Source: Bradymonas sediminis (GTDB lineage Bacteria; Myxococcota_A; Bradymonadia; Bradymonadales; Bradymonadaceae). From it: DNA of 64,000 nucleotides. The position numbers and the translations under genes are program-made. The notes beneath the pieces are model-generated. The model was not told the origin of the DNA, ran no database searches, and saw only the letters and a list, made by a program, of their open reading frames with translations. This document shows, one piece after another, positions 52,838 through 61,549 of this stretch (position 1 is the stretch's first letter; each line of letters opens with the position of its first letter). The stretch lies in NCBI RefSeq assembly GCF_003258315.1, contig NZ_CP030032.1, positions 3,784,501 through 3,848,500 on the forward strand. The letters are read 5' to 3'.

Positions 52838-52866
52838 AACCACCCGGCTCTCGGGTGGTTTTTTTA
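52838..52866 (+). terminator. Intrinsic terminator
   Basis: AAACCACCCG and CGGGTGGTTT with loop GCTCT and T-run. Confidence 0.88.
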
Positions 52867-52998
52867 TGCCTAATGCCCCCTATTCCCGACGAGAAACGCC
52901 CCGCGCGAGTCGGACTACCCACGGCGTCGCCCGCGCTCTAAACCCGAAGGAAGCCCCTCCTTGCTCGCCCTGCGGGCATCCTCAATCTCAAGATACAA

Positions 52999-53038
52999 AA
53001 AAGAGCGGCCACTTCCCGAAGGAAGTGGCCGCTCTTTT
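52999..53038 (-). terminator. Terminator of rpsU (bidirectional form)
   Basis: AAAAGAGCGGCCACTTCC and GGAAGTGGCCGCTCTTTT form an 18-bp stem, loop CGAA; on the minus strand an extended T-run follows. Confidence 0.92.
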
Positions 53039-53058
53039 AACTGCTCGCTTGGCGAGGC

Positions 53059-53292
53059 TTAGCCGCGACGGTTGTCACGACGACGCTCACGGCGCTCTTC
53101 TTTGCGACGACGACGCTCAGCTTCACGCTGCTTGCGACGCTTGGCGACGCTGGGCTTCTCGTGGAAACGACGACGCTTCAGCTCGCGGCTGACGCCTTCG
53201 CGGCCGATCTCTCGTTTGAGACGGTTGAGCGCGCGGTTGATATTGTTATCCCGAACTTCAACCTCAATGGGTCCTAATTCATCTCTGGACAT
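53059..53292 (-). CDS. rpsU: 30S ribosomal protein S21
   Basis: A 77-residue basic protein of the S21 family: VEVRDNNINRALNRLKREIGREG, ELKRRRFHEKPSVAKRRK, then an Arg-rich tail. It binds near the anti-Shine-Dalgarno region of 16S rRNA. TAGGAGC lies 6 bases before the ATG. It stands alone rather than in the usual rpsU-dnaG-rpoD unit, with hairpins in its leader. Confidence 0.95.
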   Translation of the reverse strand: MSRDELGPIEVEVRDNNINRALNRLKREIGREGVSRELKRRRFHEKPSVAKRRKQREAERRRRKEERRERRRDNRRG

Positions 53293-53340
53293 TCAAGCTC
53301 CTAGGTTGCCTTTTAATAGGCATCTTTTTTTAACAGGCCA

Positions 53341-53364
53341 GCGACGCCTCCGAGGAGGCGCCGC
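53341..53364 (-). promoter_or_regulatory. Hairpin in the rpsU leader
   Basis: GCGACGCCTCC and GGAGGCGCCGC pair on the minus strand with one G-U, loop of two bases; a second smaller hairpin (TGCCT/AGGCA) follows just before the rpsU ribosome site. No T-run, so more likely regulatory or stabilising than a terminator. Confidence 0.45.
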
Positions 53365-53384
53365 CGACATGACTTAATTTAATT

Positions 53385-54065
53385 TCAGTGCAACAGGCGA
53401 CGCACGATCGGGTCGACGCCCGATTTGGCCGAGATAGCAGCGGCGCTGAACGCGATCCAAAAATATTTGAACGCGTCGGCATCGCCCGACTCAAGCGCGG
53501 CGATCAGGTCGACCTCATAGAAGGTCGCCATCAGGCCCGAGGTGTCGCGGTGGAACAGACGCCAGGTGCGACCGTTGGTCAACATGCCCCACTCCAATCC
53601 GGTTGCGCGGATATAGCGGTCGATGTCGATGGCCGGGTTCATCGGGCCGGCTTCTTCTTCCATCTCGTCGAGGGACGCGTCCCACGCCAAGCAGCGCACG
53701 ATCGCCAGACCGTTGGCGAAGAACTCACGCTCGCCGCGGTATTGCACAGCGGTATTGAAGGCTTGCGCCGTCTCAAAGAGCGTGAAGTCGGGGCGTTGCT
53801 CGTCGGCTTCGATGGCGTCAGGCACCATTTCTGCGACGCTATAGACGTAGCCAAGCGCGCGAAGCACGTAGCTTACCCAGAAATACCGGGTTTCCATCTC
53901 GTTCAAGCCCTCTTCGATCTGCTGCTCGCGCTTCTCAAGAAGCTCCTCGAGCGAGCGACGAACGGCTTCGATCGACTCAGATTTCCATTCGGGATATTCG
54001 TTCACCTGGCTGAATCGCTCACTCTCGAACAACTCGCCGACGTTACGGTAGACTTCGTCTGCCAT
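53385..54065 (-). CDS. Stand-alone restriction-type N-terminal domain, active site lost
   Basis: A 226-residue protein resembling the N-terminal PD-(D/E)XK region of type IIG/ISP restriction-modification enzymes. The shared features are RPDFTLFETA (92-100), AIVRCLAWDASLD (121-133) and TGLEWGMLTNGRTWRLF (155-171) followed by FYEVDL. In active enzymes the middle segment reads VEAKxWxxxLD, with Glu and Lys catalytic; here it reads VRCLAWDASLD, so the catalytic Glu and Lys are missing. No methyltransferase or target-recognition domain follows. GGAGAG precedes the ATG. It lies upstream of rpsU on the same strand. Confidence 0.7.
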   Translation of the reverse strand: MADEVYRNVGELFESERFSQVNEYPEWKSESIEAVRRSLEELLEKREQQIEEGLNEMETRYFWVSYVLRALGYVYSVAEMVPDAIEADEQRPDFTLFETAQAFNTAVQYRGEREFFANGLAIVRCLAWDASLDEMEEEAGPMNPAIDIDRYIRATGLEWGMLTNGRTWRLFHRDTSGLMATFYEVDLIAALESGDADAFKYFWIAFSAAAISAKSGVDPIVRRLLH

Positions 54066-54279
54066 TTTCTCTCCGGTGTGACCCAGCCTTATAAGCTTAG
54101 TCGTCTATTAAATGTATATGCGATCTGGAATGCGGCTTATTAACAAATCAAATCGGCGCGTCAATATAAGGAAACCCCCCGTGCTGTCAAGGCGATGACA
54201 TTATACTTCTTGCGCTGCACGCGCGCCGAGACTCGCCGGCAGACGGCGCCTAAGCGCCGCCTGCCGCTGAAACCCCCAA

Positions 54280-56187
54280 TTATTGGGCGCTAAACTGGTA
54301 CACGGTCTGCGAGGAAGCGTTGCCCTCGGTCAGCGTCAACGCGATCTTATATTGCCCCGCGGTGTCCGGGAAGATCGTGGCGTCCGGGCCGATCTTATCA
54401 ATGAAGGTCTGGCTGCCCGCCGGGCGCTCAAGCAAGGTCCACTGCGCGCGGTTGATCGTGGTGTCCGCGAACCCGGTGCTCAACAGCGCGTTGAAGCGCG
54501 CTTCGGTATTCACCGGCACCGCGTCGTCGCCAAAGGACGGCGTCACCACGGCCTCGGCCGTCGAGGCAGCGCCCGACAGCGCGATGAGCGAAATGAACAT
54601 CTCTTCACCGGCGGTGTTGGTGCCGAAATAAAGCGCCGCGCGGTCGTCGCTCTCGTCATCCCCCTGATAGGTCACGGTGAAGGTCTGCATATCCCCCGGC
54701 GCGATCGTCGTGCCGTTGGTCATGCTGGTGCTAAAGGTCGCCGCCGAATTCGGAATGACGTCCGTAATCGCGACGCCCGACGCCACCAGCGGCTGGGTGC
54801 CGACGTTACGCATGACGAAGCTGCGGGTCACGTTCTCACCGGCCGCCGCGCGGAAGGTGAAGACGTCCGGCGATATCTGGCCGATCGGCGCGTCACCGAC
54901 GTCGCCCAGCAGCTCGATCTGAGCCATATCGTTTTGGGATTGCTCGTTGACGAAATAATTATAGAGCACCTCGAGCGTCCCGATGCCGCCGGGGTCGCTG
55001 CCGGGCGCGAAAGTGATCTCATAGTCCTGCGTCTCACCGGCGCCGAGCACCTTGGTGTACTGACCGACAATCTCGTTGCCGTTCTCTTTAATCGTATACA
55101 TCGCCTGGGTGGTCGACGGGAGAACCGCGAACCCACGCAGCGTCAGGCTCGCCGCGCCTTCGTTGCTGATGGTGAAGGTCTGGGTGGCCTGGCCATCGAA
55201 GCGCAGCAGCTCCGGGGTGAGCTTGATCGCCGGGCGGCTCGCCTCTGAGGTGACCTGCACCGGAATCTGCTTGACCGGGTCGTTATGCGCCGACGATTTG
55301 ATCTCAAGGTTGGTGCCAAAGCTGGTGCCATCCCAATCCGACGACGGCGTGAAGCCCAGCGTCCAGGTCTCCGAGGCGCCCGGGGCGAGCTGGATGGGCA
55401 GCGAGGGCGCGGCCGAAACCGTGAAACGCTCCACGAATTCGCGCGGGCGAATCGAGCTGATGGTCAGCGGTTGGTCGCTATGAGTATTCGTGATCTTGAT
55501 ATCACGGCTGTCACTGCTGCCGACGTTCACCCCGGCGAAGCTCACGCTCTGCGGGGAAACCTCGATCGTTCCGCTGCCTTCCACATGCGTGAAGAAGACG
55601 CGAATATCGCCGTCGACGATGGTCGGCGCGTTCGTATTCTGCGCGTTGGTCTTAATCTTCAACTCGCCGCAATAATTCGCAGGCGCATCCGCGTCGCCCA
55701 CTGGCGCCGCCGGGCAATTCATGCCGCCGGTGCCCGGGACAATGATCGTCTCAATCGAACTCGACGCTCCGGGCGCGATCTCGAAGGGAACCTCCGGCAT
55801 GCCGACCTTTCGGCACAGGCCATTGAACGACCAGCACACCGTGCTCTCGGGGCACGCGCCGCTGGAGTCAAAGGTCGGCGCCGCGTCCGCGTCAAAGGAA
55901 CACGTCGTGTCCAAATACTCGCCGGCGACGAGCAGGCGCTCGGGCTTGGAGCTAAAGTCGATCTCCGAGACCTTCAGGTCCGCCTTGCCGTCATTGGAGA
56001 ACGCGATCGTCGTTTGGGCCTGCATACGGCGGTCCGTGGCCGGCATTTGCAACGCCAACGGCGAGGCCGTCTCAAGCTTCACCGACGCCAACTTTCCCTC
56101 GCCAAAACTATCGTCGTCGCCGCAAGCCGAAACCCCGGCCACGCCGAGCACGAGGCTCGCAATCAATACTTGAATCTTAAATCTCAT
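54280..56187 (-). CDS. Lipoprotein with ASH/choice-of-anchor-D type domains
   Basis: A 635-residue protein; signal LGVAGVSAC (Cys22). Several immunoglobulin-like units of the ASPM-SPD2-Hydin or choice-of-anchor-D kind: VSPQSVSFAGVNVGSSDSRD, LTPELLRFDGQATQTFTISNEG, ISPDVFTFRAAAGENVTRSF. Early Cys residues (about 75-175) form disulphide pairs. The last part (about 545-635) is PKD-like (VPVNTEARFNALLSTGF...PDTAGQYKIALTL). TAGGAGC precedes ATG. Probably an outer-membrane-attached surface protein. Confidence 0.8.
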   Translation of the reverse strand: MRFKIQVLIASLVLGVAGVSACGDDDSFGEGKLASVKLETASPLALQMPATDRRMQAQTTIAFSNDGKADLKVSEIDFSSKPERLLVAGEYLDTTCSFDADAAPTFDSSGACPESTVCWSFNGLCRKVGMPEVPFEIAPGASSSIETIIVPGTGGMNCPAAPVGDADAPANYCGELKIKTNAQNTNAPTIVDGDIRVFFTHVEGSGTIEVSPQSVSFAGVNVGSSDSRDIKITNTHSDQPLTISSIRPREFVERFTVSAAPSLPIQLAPGASETWTLGFTPSSDWDGTSFGTNLEIKSSAHNDPVKQIPVQVTSEASRPAIKLTPELLRFDGQATQTFTISNEGAASLTLRGFAVLPSTTQAMYTIKENGNEIVGQYTKVLGAGETQDYEITFAPGSDPGGIGTLEVLYNYFVNEQSQNDMAQIELLGDVGDAPIGQISPDVFTFRAAAGENVTRSFVMRNVGTQPLVASGVAITDVIPNSAATFSTSMTNGTTIAPGDMQTFTVTYQGDDESDDRAALYFGTNTAGEEMFISLIALSGAASTAEAVVTPSFGDDAVPVNTEARFNALLSTGFADTTINRAQWTLLERPAGSQTFIDKIGPDATIFPDTAGQYKIALTLTEGNASSQTVYQFSAQ

Positions 56188-56321
56188 AACCGGGCTCCTA
56201 ATAAATCTGGATTTGCTTCTTTTTTAATGAAAATTCCCACCGATTTCGCCCACAAGCTACCGATTTGCCCGCACCAATGCAACGCGGACAACGCGCAAGC
56301 TTTACCCGTGGTCTAAACCGA

Positions 56322-57119
56322 TTATTTGATATGGTATTGCTTCTGCGAGAAGATCGCCGCGCCCAGCCCAACCGCCAGCGCGCAAAACGCGCCGAGCACC
56401 ACGAACCCGACCCACCACGCGATATCCAACGGCTCGTCGAAGATCATGCGGTCAAGCAGGCCCAGCCGCTGGGCCGCGTTAAACCCGGCGGCGGTGCGCA
56501 TATGAAATCGCACGCTCAATAGCTCGAGGATCGGAAACAGCGGGAAGAGCATCTCGGCGATGACAAAATAGATGATCCCCGGGAATTGGCTCTTGGCCGC
56601 CAACGCCCCCAGGCAGGCAAAGATCGCGGTATAACAGGCCGTCCCCAGGACCGTGGCCCCCAGCACCTGGGCGATGCCGCCCGGTGACATCCCGCCCATG
56701 CCCCCGGCGGCGATCATCACCAACCCCAGCAGCACCACCATCGGCAGCAGGACCAGCCCGACCGCGACGGTCGTGCTCGCCAACCACTTGCCCAAATACA
56801 GGGCGGGCTTGGCGATCGGGCGCAACAATAGATACGTCAGCGTGCGCCCCTCCATCTCGTCGACCAGCGCCGGCCCGCCGAAGAAGACCGCCGCCAGCGG
56901 CGCCAAGAAGGGGAACACAACCCCCTGGACCGTCTCGGTGAACAGCGACAGCCCGTCGACCTCATCATAGAAGATATAGACAATCGCAAAGAGCACCGGC
57001 AGAAACTGCACGATCAGCAGGATCAGAGTCTTCTTCGCCCGCACCAGCCGCATCAGGTCGGTGCTATAGACGGTCGTGAGCTGCGAGGCAGCGCTTATTG
57101 TACGCGTGGTTGCCATCAT
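56322..57119 (-). CDS. ABC-2 type transporter permease
   Basis: A 265-residue permease with six membrane helices. FLAPLAAVFFGGPALVDEMEGRTLTYLLLRPIAKPALYLGKWLA is the ABC-2/NosY-like pattern, where E-x-R-T-L-x-x-L-L-x-R-P is diagnostic. Two ATG codons at 57119 and 57116 can serve. Last gene of the five-gene operon; it starts 4 bases after the ATPase gene 57124-58131. Confidence 0.9.
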   Translation of the reverse strand: MMATTRTISAASQLTTVYSTDLMRLVRAKKTLILLIVQFLPVLFAIVYIFYDEVDGLSLFTETVQGVVFPFLAPLAAVFFGGPALVDEMEGRTLTYLLLRPIAKPALYLGKWLASTTVAVGLVLLPMVVLLGLVMIAAGGMGGMSPGGIAQVLGATVLGTACYTAIFACLGALAAKSQFPGIIYFVIAEMLFPLFPILELLSVRFHMRTAAGFNAAQRLGLLDRMIFDEPLDIAWWVGFVVLGAFCALAVGLGAAIFSQKQYHIK

Positions 57120-57123
57120 GGGA

Positions 57124-58131
57124 TCACTTCACCAAATACTCAAAAAGAGCCATCAAATTATTATCGGGCGACATAAACCCGCGCAGCTCGATGCCGTGCT
57201 CGCGCGCTAATTTCGGGATGCGCATATAACACGCGTCCGGGTCGCGCGTGGCGATATTAAAGCGCGCCGCGTCCGGGGCGAACTCGATGCTCACCACGTC
57301 CTCATAGGTCGCAAGAATCGCCGCGAATTGGCGCGGCTTATCACAGTCCACCCGGATCGTGTGTGGGTGCTTATCGATCATCTCGCGGATGGCGTAGATA
57401 TTGCCGTCGGCCAGCACCCGGCCCTTGTTGATCAGCAGGATATCCTGGGTCATCTGCTCAACTTCGTGGAGCACATGGCTGGAGACGACCACCGTCTTTC
57501 CCTGCTCCCCGAGGAGCTGCACCAGCTCAATCATCTTGTGGCGCCCCACCGGGTCGGTGCCGGTAAGTGGCTCGTCTAAAAAGAGAATATCCGGCGAATG
57601 CGCGATCGCCTGGGCCAACTTCACCCGCTGGCGCATGCCCTTAGAATACTCGTCGATGCGCCGGTTTTTATTCTTCGACATCCCCACCAGGTCGAGGGTT
57701 TCGTCGGCCAACCGGCGCGCCTCGCCCATCGAAAACCCCTGCAGACGCGTCAGATAGATGACGAAATCACGCCCGGTCATCTCCTCATAAAACGCGTCCT
57801 GCTCGGGCACCAGACCCACCCGCTGAAAGATCTTCGAGTTATTCCAGATCGGCTCGCCAAAAATCGTCGCCTGGCCGGTGGAGGCGCGCAATTGGCCGCT
57901 CAAAATCTTGAGCAAGGTCGACTTGCCCGCCCCGTTGGGGCCGAGCAATCCGGTCACGCCGGGGCCGATATCAAGAGAGATATCATTGACCCCGATCACC
58001 TGGCCGTACCAGAGCGACACATTGCGCGTCGAGATAACCACCGGCTCACCGCCCACCCGGGCGACCGGGTGCGCGGAGGGTTTCGAAGGTTTGGGCGTCT
58101 TCGCCGAATCAACTGCCTGCGCTGCACTCAT
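57124..58131 (-). CDS. ABC transporter ATP-binding protein
   Basis: A 335-residue ATPase: Walker A GPNGAGKST, Q-loop PEQDAFYEEMTG, signature YSKGMRQR, Walker B ILFLDEPLTGTDP. An N-terminal extension of about 30 residues and a C-terminal region (from 230) are typical of ABC-2 exporters. GAGGGGA precedes ATG, and the start overlaps the stop of the upstream permease by four bases. Confidence 0.93.
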   Translation of the reverse strand: MSAAQAVDSAKTPKPSKPSAHPVARVGGEPVVISTRNVSLWYGQVIGVNDISLDIGPGVTGLLGPNGAGKSTLLKILSGQLRASTGQATIFGEPIWNNSKIFQRVGLVPEQDAFYEEMTGRDFVIYLTRLQGFSMGEARRLADETLDLVGMSKNKNRRIDEYSKGMRQRVKLAQAIAHSPDILFLDEPLTGTDPVGRHKMIELVQLLGEQGKTVVVSSHVLHEVEQMTQDILLINKGRVLADGNIYAIREMIDKHPHTIRVDCDKPRQFAAILATYEDVVSIEFAPDAARFNIATRDPDACYMRIPKLAREHGIELRGFMSPDNNLMALFEYLVK

Positions 58132-58988
58132 GCGATCCCCTCTAATTTATTCACTCGCCAGAACATCGCGTAGAGCCCCAGGCCGGCGGTGGCCGCCAGG
58201 ATGGCGAACGGCGCGACCAGCGGCACCTCGGGCGCCGTCTCGGCCAGAAGAAGCTGCGTCGCCAACCACAGGTTGCCCGGCAGGCTCCACAATTGGGCCA
58301 GCTCGCCGCTGTCCGCGCTGAGCGCGACGATGATCGACAGAATCTGTGGCACCAATATCACGCCCACAAACGCCAGCACCGCGTAGCCGGTGCGCCGGGT
58401 CAGGCTGCTCAAACCCAGCACGATGCTGCACACCAACACGGTGATCCCCACCGACATCCCCAGCCCCACCGCCGACTGCGTAAACGCCTCGGTGGCCAAC
58501 TCGCTGCGCGCGAAATACGACGCCCGAAGCCCGCCCAGCAGCAGCGCCGGCAGCACCGTCACCAGCGAGCAGAGCCCGAAGAGCCCCAGGAATTTCCCCA
58601 GCAGATACTCCCAGCGCTCAACCGGGCGCGAGAAATACAGCTGAAAGGTCTGGTAGCGCAGGTCTTCGGCGATCGCCCCGCAGCCCACCACCATCATGAG
58701 CAGCGCGGCCGAGAAGAACTGCATCTGCAGCACCATGCTCACCCCGGCGGTCCCCATGCCCGAGGCACCGAGCATATCCTTGACCTCGGGCAATTTCTCG
58801 TGAGCCCCGTACTCGGCAAAAACCAGCAGCAGCGTGATCAGAACCGGGAACCAGAGCAGCACCAGCATCGCCCAGGTGCGCTTCAGGCGCATCGCCATGC
58901 CAAAGGTCATGCGCGCAAAGGTCAACCACGCGCTCCCTAATTTTAGCGGGCCGTCGTAGCTAATATATTTTTGTTCGTGGATTGCCAT
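58128..58988 (-). CDS. ABC-2 type transporter permease
   Basis: A 286-residue membrane protein, about six helices; GAIAEDLRYQTFQLYFSRPVERWEYLLGKFLGLF is the ABC-2 family pattern. Overlaps the next gene by four bases (ATGA) and follows the second ATPase gene by 39 bases. It probably partners one of the two ATPases. Confidence 0.9.
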   Translation of the reverse strand: MAIHEQKYISYDGPLKLGSAWLTFARMTFGMAMRLKRTWAMLVLLWFPVLITLLLVFAEYGAHEKLPEVKDMLGASGMGTAGVSMVLQMQFFSAALLMMVVGCGAIAEDLRYQTFQLYFSRPVERWEYLLGKFLGLFGLCSLVTVLPALLLGGLRASYFARSELATEAFTQSAVGLGMSVGITVLVCSIVLGLSSLTRRTGYAVLAFVGVILVPQILSIIVALSADSGELAQLWSLPGNLWLATQLLLAETAPEVPLVAPFAILAATAGLGLYAMFWRVNKLEGIA

Positions 58989-59027
58989 TATATATCGTCT
59001 TTAATGCTCAGAAATTCGCATCGAAAA

Positions 59028-59957
59028 TTAAGCCGCGGGCGCCTTATGCGCATGCTCATCGAGCAGGCTTAGGAAGGCTTTCTCGAGGGTCAGCTCGGCC
59101 GGCATAAAGCGGCGCACCTGGATATCCTCCTCGATGGCCGCATCCAGCAGACCCTGCACGGTCTGCGGGGCGACCAGGCGCACCTGCAGCCGCAACCCCT
59201 GCTGCTGCACGCTAAACCCGCGCGCCTTGAGGATCTCGGCGAATTGCTCATTCTGCTCTTTGGTCTCGATCTCGACGATCGACTTCTGCCTGTCTGCCTT
59301 GAGCGCGGCGATGGTGCCGAAGTGGATCAGCTCCCCCTGGTCGAGCATGATCATCGACTCACAGACCTTCTCGACGTCGTAGAGAATGTGGCTGGAGAGC
59401 ACCACGCTGATGCCCCGGCTTTTCACGTCCCCGATCAGGTCGAGCATCTCGTCTCGCCCCTGCGGGTCCAGCCCGTTGGTCGGCTCGTCCAAGAACACCA
59501 ATCTCGGCCCGTGCACCAGCGCCTGGGCGAGCTTGACGCGCTGCTTCATGCCGGTCGAGAAGCCGCCGAGTTTGCGGTAGCGCGCCTCGCCAAGCCCCAC
59601 ATAATGCAGCGTTTCGTGCGCCCGGCTGAGCGCCTGTGAGCGCGGCATCCCGGTCAACCCGCCCATCAGCGCCACATAACTCACCGCCGTCATCGACGGC
59701 AAATAACAGTCATTCTCCGGCATATAACCGATGGACTGACGGATCTTATGGGTGTCCTCGGGCAGCCGAAACCCCAACACCGACGCGCTGCCACCGCTGA
59801 GCTCCAAAAGCCCGAGCAGCGACTTAATCAGCGTCGACTTGCCGGCCCCGTTGGGGCCCAGAAGCCCCACGCTCCCCTCTTGAATTTTAAGCGTGATGCC
59901 CTTCAGCGCCTGGTAATTGCCGTAGGATTTCTGAACATTCTCAAGATCAAATAACAT
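59028..59957 (-). CDS. ABC transporter ATP-binding protein
   Basis: A 309-residue ATPase: Walker A GPNGAGKST, PENDCYLPSMTAV Q-loop region, signature FSTGMKQR, Walker B LVFLDEPTNGLDP. C-terminal 80 residues form a small extra domain. It starts 4 bases after the kinase gene, so the two are translationally close. The two ATPases differ in sequence, suggesting two transporters rather than duplication. Confidence 0.93.
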   Translation of the reverse strand: MLFDLENVQKSYGNYQALKGITLKIQEGSVGLLGPNGAGKSTLIKSLLGLLELSGGSASVLGFRLPEDTHKIRQSIGYMPENDCYLPSMTAVSYVALMGGLTGMPRSQALSRAHETLHYVGLGEARYRKLGGFSTGMKQRVKLAQALVHGPRLVFLDEPTNGLDPQGRDEMLDLIGDVKSRGISVVLSSHILYDVEKVCESMIMLDQGELIHFGTIAALKADRQKSIVEIETKEQNEQFAEILKARGFSVQQQGLRLQVRLVAPQTVQGLLDAAIEEDIQVRRFMPAELTLEKAFLSLLDEHAHKAPAA

Positions 59958-59961
59958 CGAA

Positions 59962-61359
59962 TTAACTGCCCAAGATAGAAAAGAGGATCACCCCAATCAT
60001 GATCACAAGAATCACGCCGAGCACCGCGATGGCGATGAGCATCACCTTCTGATTATCCTTGGCCGGCGCGGGTGCCGCCGGCGCGTGCACCGGCGGGTTC
60101 GCGTGCGTGACGGTCGGCTGCGGGCTCACGGCCTGGGCCGCCTTGGCCGCCTCCAAATACTCGTGGAGTTTCCCAACCTGGTGCATCCCGGTCAGCTCGC
60201 TGCCCGGGAAATAGGTGTCTTTGGACGACAAATTCCGCTCGGCCATGATCTCGCGCTCGCGCCCGACCAACGCCTGGAACATATCCATCGCGTCCTCGAA
60301 GCGGTCGTTCGGGTCCTTGGCCAACGCCTTGAGGATCAGCGCCTCCATGCTCGGTGCCACCGGGGTGGCCGAGACCTCGCTCGGGCGAGGCGGCGGCTCG
60401 AACACATGCTTGGTCAAAATGCCGACGGGATTTTTATCCCGAAACGGCGTCTTCCCGGTCAAAAGCTCAAAGAGGATGCAACCAAGGCTATAGATGTCGG
60501 TGCGGTGGTCCAACTCTTTGGCCTGCGCCTGCTCCGGCGACACATATTGCGGCGTCCCGTACACAATGCCCGCCTGGGTCAATTGCTGCTGGGGCGCCCC
60601 GCCCGGGTCCTTTAGCTTGGCGATGCCGAAGTCCAAAATCTTGACGAAATTCTCCTCGCCGCGGAACTCGGTCAGCAGAATATTATCGGGCTTGAGGTCG
60701 CGGTGAATGATGCCGAGGTCATGCGCCTCGGCCAACGCGCTACACGCCTGCTTCATGATCTTGATGGCCGCCAACTCGTCGAGCGCGCCCTCTTCGTCCA
60801 GCCGGTCGCGCAGCTCGCGGCCTTTTACGAATTCCATGACCAAATACAGCAGGTTATCTTCGCTTCGCCCGAAGATGAAAACCCGCACAATATTCGGGTG
60901 GCTCACCATACTGATGACCTTCGCCTCGCGATAAAAGCGCTGGACGATCTCATCGGACTCCGCCGCGTTGGGGTGCAATACCTTGAGCGCAACGGTCTGG
61001 TCGATGATATTCTGGCGCGCCAGATACACCGCGCCCATCCCACCCTCACCGAGCTTTTTGACGATGGTATATTCGCCAAAAAACGTGCGCCCCATCAGGT
61101 CGGCATTGACCGCGGGAGCCGGCGCCGGCGTATGCGCCGGCTGACGCTGCGCCGAGCGACTCGGCCCACGCGGCGCCGACCCGCGCTGCCCTGGCGCCGG
61201 CCGCTGACTGGCGCCCGCGCCTCGCGCCGCCTGCTGATTTGCAGCCGCCGCCTGAGCCAAAGGCGCACGCGCGCGCGCTACCTGCAACGGCGTGCCATCG
61301 TGCGGACACACCGCCGCATCGTCACCGAAGCGACTTCCACATTTGGGGCAAACTTTCAT
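59962..61359 (-). CDS. Ser/Thr protein kinase with zinc ribbon and C-terminal membrane anchor
   Basis: A 465-residue protein: zinc ribbon (CPKCGSRFGDDAAVCPHDG, residues 4-22), a long Ala/Pro/Arg linker (25-88), a full Hanks kinase (LGEGGMGAVY, Lys126, IIHRDLKPDN, DFGIAKL, GTPQYVSPEQ), a second linker and a C-terminal membrane helix (VMLIAIAVLGVILVIMIGVILFSIL). So the kinase is held to the membrane by its tail. GGAG precedes the ATG. It heads an operon of two ABC transporters, which suggests it regulates them or senses the same condition. Confidence 0.93.
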   Translation of the reverse strand: MKVCPKCGSRFGDDAAVCPHDGTPLQVARARAPLAQAAAANQQAARGAGASQRPAPGQRGSAPRGPSRSAQRQPAHTPAPAPAVNADLMGRTFFGEYTIVKKLGEGGMGAVYLARQNIIDQTVALKVLHPNAAESDEIVQRFYREAKVISMVSHPNIVRVFIFGRSEDNLLYLVMEFVKGRELRDRLDEEGALDELAAIKIMKQACSALAEAHDLGIIHRDLKPDNILLTEFRGEENFVKILDFGIAKLKDPGGAPQQQLTQAGIVYGTPQYVSPEQAQAKELDHRTDIYSLGCILFELLTGKTPFRDKNPVGILTKHVFEPPPRPSEVSATPVAPSMEALILKALAKDPNDRFEDAMDMFQALVGREREIMAERNLSSKDTYFPGSELTGMHQVGKLHEYLEAAKAAQAVSPQPTVTHANPPVHAPAAPAPAKDNQKVMLIAIAVLGVILVIMIGVILFSILGS

Positions 61360-61518
61360 CTTGGGTCACTCCGGAACACGATGGACAAAGTACGGCGTCG
61401 ATTTCAAAACACGCAAAAAAACATTCACAAATGCGCAATATCGGCAATTATTAGCATGCGTGCGGCCGGGGTGCAAAGAAATTGGGTACGAGGGCTCTTG
61501 GGCCACGCCGCCTCACCG

Positions 61519-61542
61519 ATGGACCGCGGACGGCTCGTCCGC
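61519..61542 (+). repeat. REP-like element A
   Basis: ATGGA head, then GCGGACG/CGTCCGC stem (61526-61542) with loop GCT. Located just after the RAYT stop codon. Confidence 0.7.
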
Positions 61543-61549
61543 CTTGGTC

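Noticed and set aside
53385-54065. Active restriction enzyme
   Set aside because: Catalytic Glu and Lys are missing and no methyltransferase or specificity part follows.
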